Part shown: positions 6,901-16,144 of the stretch, one piece after another
How the letters are laid out: each line of letters opens with the position of its first letter
How positions within the stretch are numbered: position 1 is the first letter of the stretch
DNA from: JAKZSU01 sp047517485
Lineage (GTDB): Bacteria; Pseudomonadota; Alphaproteobacteria; UBA7887
DNA length: 16,144 nt
Reading direction: 5' to 3'
Assembly: GCA_047517485.1 (NCBI GenBank)
Contig: JAKZSU010000096.1
Location: forward strand, 1 to 16,144
Made by a program: the position numbers and the translations under genes
The notes under the pieces: generated by a model
Database searches by the model: none
What the model was told of the DNA's origin: nothing
The model's input: only the letters and a program-made list of their open reading frames with translations

Positions 6901-8213
6901 CGTTGCGACTGCCGCCTGGCGTGGCGGGAACCGTCGTCGAGGTGCGAGTGTTTTCGCGCCGCGGCATTGACAAGGACGAGCGTACTCTTGCCATCGAACG
7001 CGCCGAGATCGATCGCCTAGCCAAGGACAGGAACGACGAGCGCTTGATTATCGAGGGCAGTATCTTCGACCGCCTTCAGGACCTGTTGCTCAATCGCCAG
7101 ATCGTCTCCGGTCCGAAGAACGTGAAGGCCGGCGGCAAGATAACCGAGGCCCTACTCGGCGAGCTTAGTCGGGGGCAGTGGTGGCAGTTCGCCGTCAAGG
7201 ACGAGAAAGTCATGGCCCGGATCGAGGACCTTAATCGGGAACTCGACGAGGCGACCGCCGCGCTCAAGAACCAATTCGACGAAAAAGTCGAGAAGGTCCA
7301 GAGCGGCGACGAGTTGCTGCCCGGCGTGCTCAAGATGGTCAAGGTCTTCGTCGCGGTGAAGCGCAAGCTGCAACCCGGCGACAAGATGGCCGGCCGCCAC
7401 GGCAACAAAGGTGTGATTTCGAGGATCATGCCGATCGAGGACATGCCGTATCTCGAAGACGGCACGCCGGTCGATATCGTGCTTAATCCGCTCGGTGTCC
7501 CGTCGCGCATGAACGTCGGCCAGATACTCGAGACCCATCTTGGCTGGGCGACCCATGCGTTGGGCCGCCAAATCGGCGAGCTTCTCAATAAGGGCGGTGA
7601 TACCAAGCAGCTGCGCAAGCAATTGGCGGACTATTACGGCACCGGAATCCCCAAGGATGCGCTCAAGAACCTCGACGACGAAGAAGTCCTCGAACTCGGC
7701 GGCCATCTGCGGGAAGGTGTGCCGATCGCCACCCCGGTGTTCGACGGCGCGCACGAAGCCGACATCGTCGAGATGCTGGATCGCGCCGGGCTCGACAGTT
7801 CGGGTCAAATGACCCTGATCGACGGGCGGACCGGCGAGACCTTCGACCGCAAGGTGACGGTGGGCTACATCTACATGCTCAAACTGCACCATTTGGTCGA
7901 CGACAAAATCCATGCCCGGTCGATCGGACCGTACAGTCTGGTCACCCAGCAGCCGTTGGGTGGCAAGGCGCAGTTCGGTGGCCAGCGGTTCGGTGAGATG
8001 GAGGTGTGGGCCCTGCAGGCCTATGGCGCCGCTTACACGTTGCAGGAAATGTTGACCGTCAAGTCGGACGACGTGTCGGGCCGGACCAAGGCCTACGAGT
8101 CGATCGTCCGTGGCGACGACACGTTCGAGGCCGGTATTCCGGAATCCTTCAACGTGCTGATCAAGGAACTGCAGTCGCTGAGCCTCGACGTCGAGCTGGT
8201 GAACCGCGAATAA
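3909..8213 (+). CDS. rpoB: DNA-directed RNA polymerase subunit beta
   Basis: A 1434-residue subunit that, with beta', forms the catalytic cleft. It starts MTLSFTGRKRIRKNYGRI, with GAGGAG (3898-3903) as ribosome-binding site. Protrusion and lobe regions come first, with the proteobacterial lobe insertion around residues 230-350. The rifampicin pocket SSQLSQFMDQTNP...THKRRLSALGPGG spans about 590-617; Q595, D598, H608 and S613 (E. coli Q513, D516, H526, S531) are unmutated, so susceptibility is expected. The second proteobacterial insertion region (from about residue 1000) and the C-terminal KLHHLVDDKIHARSIGPYS and GGQRFGEMEVWAL motifs are intact. The protein is longer than the E. coli subunit (1342) mainly because of an extra net 71 residues at about 401-474. 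rpoC follows after 124 bases containing a long hairpin. Confidence 0.98.
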   Translation: MTLSFTGRKRIRKNYGRISAATPMPNLIEVQKTSYESFLQQYVAPEDRQESGLNAVFKSVFPIRDFSDRSQLDFVLYAFDRPKYDVEECQQRGTTYAAPLRVTLRLIVWDVDEETGARTVRDIKEQDVFMGDMPLMTDKGTFVINGTERVIVSQMHRSPGVFFDHDKGKTHSSGKYLFAARVIPYRGSWLDFEFDAKDIIYVRVDRRRKLPVTTLLRAFGLSTEDILTTFFVTVTYTRGKKGWSMPFEGETLKGTKLARDLIDAKTGKAVLKAGRRITARLIKKLADDGFKEQLVEPADMMESYVATDIVNTETGLVLAEAGDLIAEEVLEAIEEIGITAVPILAIGPSMGPSMGPYVRNTLAVDKNNSREEALTDIYRVMRPGEPPTEESAERLFYDLFLSQVKLKKATVEARTEPNRRLKPVAELDRGEIGSGAWVLDAQKDMICLLISCAVGYSGPKTVWVDLADVDVQRSERYDLSAVGRVKMNARLNIDSEDELRELRRADVVSVVRTLVDLKDGRGDIDDIDHLGNRRVRSVGELMENQYRVGLLRMERAIRERMSAVEIDAVMPHDLVNAKPAAAAVREFFGSSQLSQFMDQTNPLSEITHKRRLSALGPGGLTRERAGFEVRDVHPTHYGRICPIETPEGPNIGLINSLATYARVNKYGFIESPYRKVEKGKVSKEVHYLSAMDEARYTIAQANAPLTDSGHFKRDLVSCRVNGDFVMTGAENVDYIDVSPKQLVSVAASLIPFLENDDANRALMGSNMQRQAVPLLQARAPLVGTGMEEIVARDSGATVVARRAGVVDQVDARRIVIRVTEEDSDGSAGVDIFNLLKFQRSNQNTCINQRPLVKVGDKIAVGDVIADGPSTELGELALGRNVLVAFMPWNGYNFEDSILISERIVRDDVFTSIHIEEFEVMARDTKLGPEDITRDIPNVGEEALKNLDEAGIVYIGAEVKPNDILVGKITPKGESPMTPEEKLLRAIFGEKASDVRDTALRLPPGVAGTVVEVRVFSRRGIDKDERTLAIERAEIDRLAKDRNDERLIIEGSIFDRLQDLLLNRQIVSGPKNVKAGGKITEALLGELSRGQWWQFAVKDEKVMARIEDLNRELDEATAALKNQFDEKVEKVQSGDELLPGVLKMVKVFVAVKRKLQPGDKMAGRHGNKGVISRIMPIEDMPYLEDGTPVDIVLNPLGVPSRMNVGQILETHLGWATHALGRQIGELLNKGGDTKQLRKQLADYYGTGIPKDALKNLDDEEVLELGGHLREGVPIATPVFDGAHEADIVEMLDRAGLDSSGQMTLIDGRTGETFDRKVTVGYIYMLKLHHLVDDKIHARSIGPYSLVTQQPLGGKAQFGGQRFGEMEVWALQAYGAAYTLQEMLTVKSDDVSGRTKAYESIVRGDDTFEAGIPESFNVLIKELQSLSLDVELVNRE
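4947..4970 (+). repeat. Tandem 12-bp duplication within rpoB
   Basis: GGCCCGTCGATG occurs twice back to back (4947-4958 and 4959-4970), followed by a third partial GGCCC. It encodes GPSMGPSMGP just before the conserved YVRNTLAVD segment, so it adds four residues without changing the frame. The exact nucleotide identity suggests a recent slippage event at the edge of the beta lobe insertion. Confidence 0.85.
5109..5330 (+). other. Lineage-specific insertion in the beta subunit
   Basis: Residues about 401-474 of beta lie between the conserved ...SAERLFYDLF and ERYDLSAVGRVKMN. In E. coli these are joined by four residues (F390-D393). Numbering offsets to E. coli are +11 before (F400 to F389) and +82 after (R476 to R394), the same +82 found at the rifampicin pocket, so the net gain is 71 residues. 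The segment starts basic (QVKLKKATVEARTEPNRR) and ends hydrophobic, strand-like (CLLISCAVGYSG, KTVWVDLADVDV). The frame is open throughout and codon use looks like its surroundings. I recognise no domain family. Confidence 0.75.
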
Positions 8214-8223
8214 CAGTTGGAGA

Positions 8224-8265
8224 CGGCTGAGGCGCGACCCTAGATCACGGGTCGCGCCTCGGCCG
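8224..8265 (+). other. Long hairpin between rpoB and rpoC
   Basis: The arms 8224-8240 and 8249-8265 form 17 consecutive pairs with one G-U, around the eight-base loop TAGATCAC. The central twelve pairs (GAGGCGCGACCC with GGGTCGCGCCTC) are perfect. It lies 10 bases after the rpoB stop and is not followed by a U tract. It may be a processing site, a 3'-end stabiliser for rpoB, or a partial attenuator. The rest of the 124-base gap leads to the rpoC ribosome-binding site AGGAG (8324-8328). Confidence 0.65.
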
Positions 8266-8337
8266 CGTCGCCGCACCCGAATTCGGCACTGGACCGGGCT
8301 CAGACTCGGCCGGAACAAGGCGTAGGAGAAACGCTAC

Positions 8338-12534
<4,197 letters not shown>

Positions 12535-12567
12535 TCGGGGGCGTATCGGTCACTTCCAAAGCGATTG

Positions 12568-12593
12568 AATCCCGGGCTGGAAAGCCTGGGATT
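12568..12593 (+). terminator. Probable terminator after rpoC
   Basis: AATCCCGGGCT (12568-12578) pairs with AGCCTGGGATT (12583-12593), eleven pairs with one G-U, closed by a GGAA tetraloop, 33 bases after the rpoC stop. The tail is only a short TTT ending in CC, so termination may be inefficient or need Rho. A good promoter begins 51 bases downstream, which supports a transcription-unit boundary here. Confidence 0.55.
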
Positions 12594-12631
12594 TCCGCCG
12601 TCTTGGGAGGATTTTCGGTGATTGCCAAATC

Positions 12632-12644
12632 GGCGAATTTCGCC
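12632..12644 (+). promoter_or_regulatory. Palindrome abutting the str promoter
   Basis: GGCGAA, a central T, and TTCGCC form a 13-base perfect dyad ending exactly where the -35 hexamer TTGACG begins (12645). Such placement fits an operator or activator site, but the arms are short and no regulator is identified. It could be chance in this G/C-rich sequence. Confidence 0.25.
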
Positions 12645-12673
12645 TTGACGGTGACCAGAGGCGTCCATAGTAT
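12645..12673 (+). promoter_or_regulatory. Sigma70-type promoter of the rpsL-rpsG-fusA-tuf unit
   Basis: TTGACG (12645-12650, five of six matches) and TAGTAT (12668-12673, four of six matches) are separated by the ideal 17 bases. The start would fall near 12680, leaving a leader of about 270 bases before rpsL. It sits between a probable terminator and the str genes. A second, weaker -10-like TATAAG (12758-12763) has only TGGAAC (12734-12739) as a -35 at 18 bases. Confidence 0.6.
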
Positions 12674-12679
12674 GCGCGC

Positions 12680-12950
12680 CTCATTCGGGGGACAGGTGGT
12701 AGGTTTCGCCTAGACGCTGTCTCCGAAGGCGACTGGAACGGTCGTCGTCGTGCAAAATATAAGACGGCGCCTCGCTTTTGGCGCATTCACGGCCGCTAGG
12801 GCGGTGTCGCTTGCGACCGCCCGTGCGGTGTTTGGTTTGACGCCTATCGGACGGATCGACTTGGATCCACCGGGCGTCTCATGGCTAGGTCGTATCGTCG
12901 GTCACTTGGTTTGATCGGACGTGCGGCCGCAGATCGCGGGAAAAGGGCTT
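12680..12950 (+). promoter_or_regulatory. Structured leader of the str operon
   Basis: No gene is supported in these bases, but several hairpins are. At the predicted RNA 5' end, TTCGGGGGACAG (12684-12695) pairs with CTGTCTCCGAA (12717-12727) with one bulged G. Inside it, a 4x4 internal loop leads to TAGG/CCTA (12700-12703, 12709-12712). Then come GCGCC/GGCGC (12767-12771, 12780-12784) and GGGCGGT/ACCGCCC (12799-12805, 12816-12822). Finally GACGCC/GGCGTC (12839-12844, 12873-12878) encloses GGATC/GATCC. The leader could stabilise the mRNA or mediate control by a ribosomal protein; neither is shown. Confidence 0.45.
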
Positions 12951-13322
12951 ATGCCGACGATCAACCAATTGGTCCGCAAGGGCCGTCAGCGACCGGTGGT
13001 ACGGAACAAGGTTCCGGCGCTCGAGGCATGTCCGCAAAAGCGCGGCGTGTGTACGCGCGTGTACACCACGACGCCGAAAAAGCCGAATTCGGCGCTGCGC
13101 AAAGTCGCGCGTGTCCGCCTTACCAACGGCTTCGAGGTGACCAGCTATATTCCCGGCGAAGGCCACAATCTTCAGGAACATTCGGTGGTCATGTTGCGCG
13201 GCGGTCGGGTTAAGGATCTGCCCGGTGTGCGCTATCACATCATTCGCGGAACCCTCGACACCCAAGGCGTCGACGATCGCCGCCAGCGGCGTTCGAAATA
13301 CGGCGCCAAGCGCCCGAAATAG
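12951..13322 (+). CDS. rpsL: 30S ribosomal protein S12
   Basis: A 123-residue protein of the decoding centre that controls accuracy. It begins MPTINQLVRKGRQRP and contains the nearly invariant TTTPKKPNSALRKVARVRL and GRVKDLPGVRYH segments. K43 and K88, where substitutions cause streptomycin resistance in E. coli, are the wild-type residues. D89 matches the aspartate methylthiolated by RimO in E. coli. The frame is open upstream to 12921, but those ten residues are not part of S12. The ATG at 12951 restores the universal N-terminus and has purine-rich GGGAAAAGGG (12937-12947, loosely spaced) before it. rpsG starts 13 bases after the stop. Confidence 0.97.
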   Translation: MPTINQLVRKGRQRPVVRNKVPALEACPQKRGVCTRVYTTTPKKPNSALRKVARVRLTNGFEVTSYIPGEGHNLQEHSVVMLRGGRVKDLPGVRYHIIRGTLDTQGVDDRRQRRSKYGAKRPK

Positions 13323-13323
13323 G

Positions 13324-13328
13324 GGGGA
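13324..13328 (+). promoter_or_regulatory. Ribosome-binding site that fixes the rpsG start
   Basis: The G-rich GGGGA directly follows the rpsL stop codon (13320-13322) and is seven bases before the GTG at 13336. The overlap with the end of rpsL makes translational coupling likely. No ATG in this frame gives an S7 N-terminus. Confidence 0.75.
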
Positions 13329-13335
13329 TCGAGAA

Positions 13336-13806
13336 GTGTCACGTCGTCATGCCGCCGAGAAGCGCGAAATATTGCGGGACGCCAAGTTCGGTGATCTCGT
13401 CGTCACCAAGTTCATGAACAATCTGATGTATGCCGGCAAGAAGTCGGTCGCCGAGGGAATCGTTTACGGCGCCTTTGATCGGATTGCCGAGCGCACCGGC
13501 AATGACGCCTTGAAAACTTTCCACGACGCGCTCGAGAACGTGAAACCCAATGTCGAGGTCAAGTCGCGGCGCGTTGGTGGCGCGACCTATCAGGTGCCGA
13601 TCGAGGTGCGGACGGAGCGGCGTCAAGCGCTGGCGATCCGCTGGGTCATCGACGCGGCAAGAAAAAGGTCGGAAAAGACCATGATCGATCGTCTGTCGAA
13701 CGAGCTACTCGACGCGGCGTCGGGAAATGGCTCGGCGGTAAAGAAACGGGAAGATACGCACCGGATGGCGGAGGCCAACAAGGCTTTCTCGCACTATCGC
13801 TGGTAA
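13336..13806 (+). CDS. rpsG: 30S ribosomal protein S7
   Basis: A 156-residue primary rRNA-binding protein that nucleates assembly of the 30S head and lies near the E site. It starts (M)SRRHAAEKREILRDAKFGD from a GTG codon, and includes the conserved KFMNNLMYAGKKSVAE, LENVKPNVEVKSRRVGGATYQVP and RWVIDAARKRSEKTM segments, ending AFSHYRW. The length is the usual one. The frame is open back to 13225 inside rpsL, but those residues do not belong to S7. In E. coli, S7 represses its operon by binding a longer rpsL-rpsG spacer; here the spacer is only 13 bases, so that mechanism probably does not apply in the same form. fusA starts 42 bases later. Confidence 0.97.
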   Translation: MSRRHAAEKREILRDAKFGDLVVTKFMNNLMYAGKKSVAEGIVYGAFDRIAERTGNDALKTFHDALENVKPNVEVKSRRVGGATYQVPIEVRTERRQALAIRWVIDAARKRSEKTMIDRLSNELLDAASGNGSAVKKREDTHRMAEANKAFSHYRW

Positions 13807-13848
13807 ATCGGCGTTGGATTTCCGGAACTCGCGTAAAGGTACGATTTA

Positions 13849-15924
<2,076 letters not shown>

Positions 15925-15964
15925 TACCCTGCAGCAACGGCAAACCATTGGTGAGCTGGGATTA

Positions 15965-15997
15965 ACTCCGCCGGATCAAGGCGTTTAGGAACGGAGT
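15965..15997 (+). promoter_or_regulatory. Hairpin covering the likely tuf ribosome-binding site
   Basis: ACTCCG (15965-15970) is perfectly complementary to CGGAGT (15992-15997), with a 21-base loop. The right arm contains GGAG (15993-15996), seven bases before the tuf ATG and the best-spaced Shine-Dalgarno sequence; a nearer GAGGA (15999-16003) touches the start codon. If formed, the stem would mask the ribosome-binding site. Six pairs over a long loop is modest, so this is a lead only. Confidence 0.35.
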
Positions 15998-16003
15998 CGA
16001 GGA

Positions 16004-16144
16004 ATGGCGAAAGCGAAATTCGAGCGCACGAAGCCGCATGTGAATGTCGGGACGATTGGTCATGTTGATCATGGCAAGACGACGTTGACGGCGGCGATCA
16101 CGAAGGTGTTGGCCGAGGTCGGTGGCGCGGAGTTCACGGCGTAC
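16004..16144 (+). CDS. tuf: Elongation factor Tu, N-terminal end (second tuf copy, partial)
   Basis: The window ends 47 codons into a second EF-Tu gene, starting MAKAKFERTKPHVNVGTIGH and running to the right edge. The P-loop GHVDHGKT (19-26) of the GTPase domain is complete; the rest lies outside. It follows fusA by 79 bases in the classical str order rpsL-rpsG-fusA-tuf, so it is probably read from the promoter near 12660, perhaps with extra control at the hairpin before it. The other tuf end at 1-138 shows the genome carries two copies in the same orientation; the two visible parts do not overlap, so their similarity cannot be compared here. Confidence 0.96.
   Translation, partial: MAKAKFERTKPHVNVGTIGHVDHGKTTLTAAITKVLAEVGGAEFTAY

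Overview
This window is a housekeeping locus on the + strand: the fused rif/str ribosomal and RNA polymerase gene cluster of an alphaproteobacterium. The order is tuf (3' end), tRNA-Trp, secE, nusG, rplK, rplA, rplJ, rplL, rpoB, rpoC, rpsL, rpsG, fusA, tuf (5' end). The proteins read like those of Rhodospirillales-type Alphaproteobacteria: a 65-residue single-span SecE, beta and beta' subunits with the proteobacterial lineage insertions, G/C-rich codon third positions, and rpoBC directly followed by the str genes. The order-level placement is an inference from remembered family sequences, not from a search.

Layout. Positions 1-138 end one tuf gene. A tRNA-Trp with encoded CCA follows at 179-254, then secE and nusG two bases apart. 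An 80-base leader with a candidate L1-binding hairpin precedes rplK-rplA. A 327-base structured leader with no gene precedes rplJ (GTG start), followed by rplL. The 329-base rplL-rpoB gap holds a very stable hairpin, a plausible internal promoter and two further hairpins. rpoB and rpoC are separated by 124 bases with a 17-bp hairpin. After rpoC come a probable terminator, a good sigma70-type promoter and a structured leader of about 270 bases, then rpsL, rpsG (GTG start), fusA and the start of a second tuf.

How the genes work together. tRNA-Trp, L11, L1, L10, L7/L12, S12, S7, EF-G and EF-Tu belong to translation. The beta and beta' subunits with NusG form the transcription machinery, and NusG also couples it to ribosomes. 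SecE is part of the protein-export channel. The layout suggests two or three main transcription units (the tuf/tRNA/secE side, rplKAJL-rpoBC, and rpsLG-fusA-tuf). RNA hairpins at the junctions could set the different protein ratios by autogenous control, attenuation or processing.

I found no mobile element, CRISPR array or accessory defence system, and nothing I would call a new biological system. The most unusual feature is a net insertion of about 71 residues in the beta subunit (residues about 401-474), just before the conserved RYDLSAVGR segment. The best regulatory leads are the junction hairpins, the long rplJ and rpsL leaders, and a hairpin covering the likely Shine-Dalgarno site of the second tuf. 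All hairpins and promoters were found by eye.
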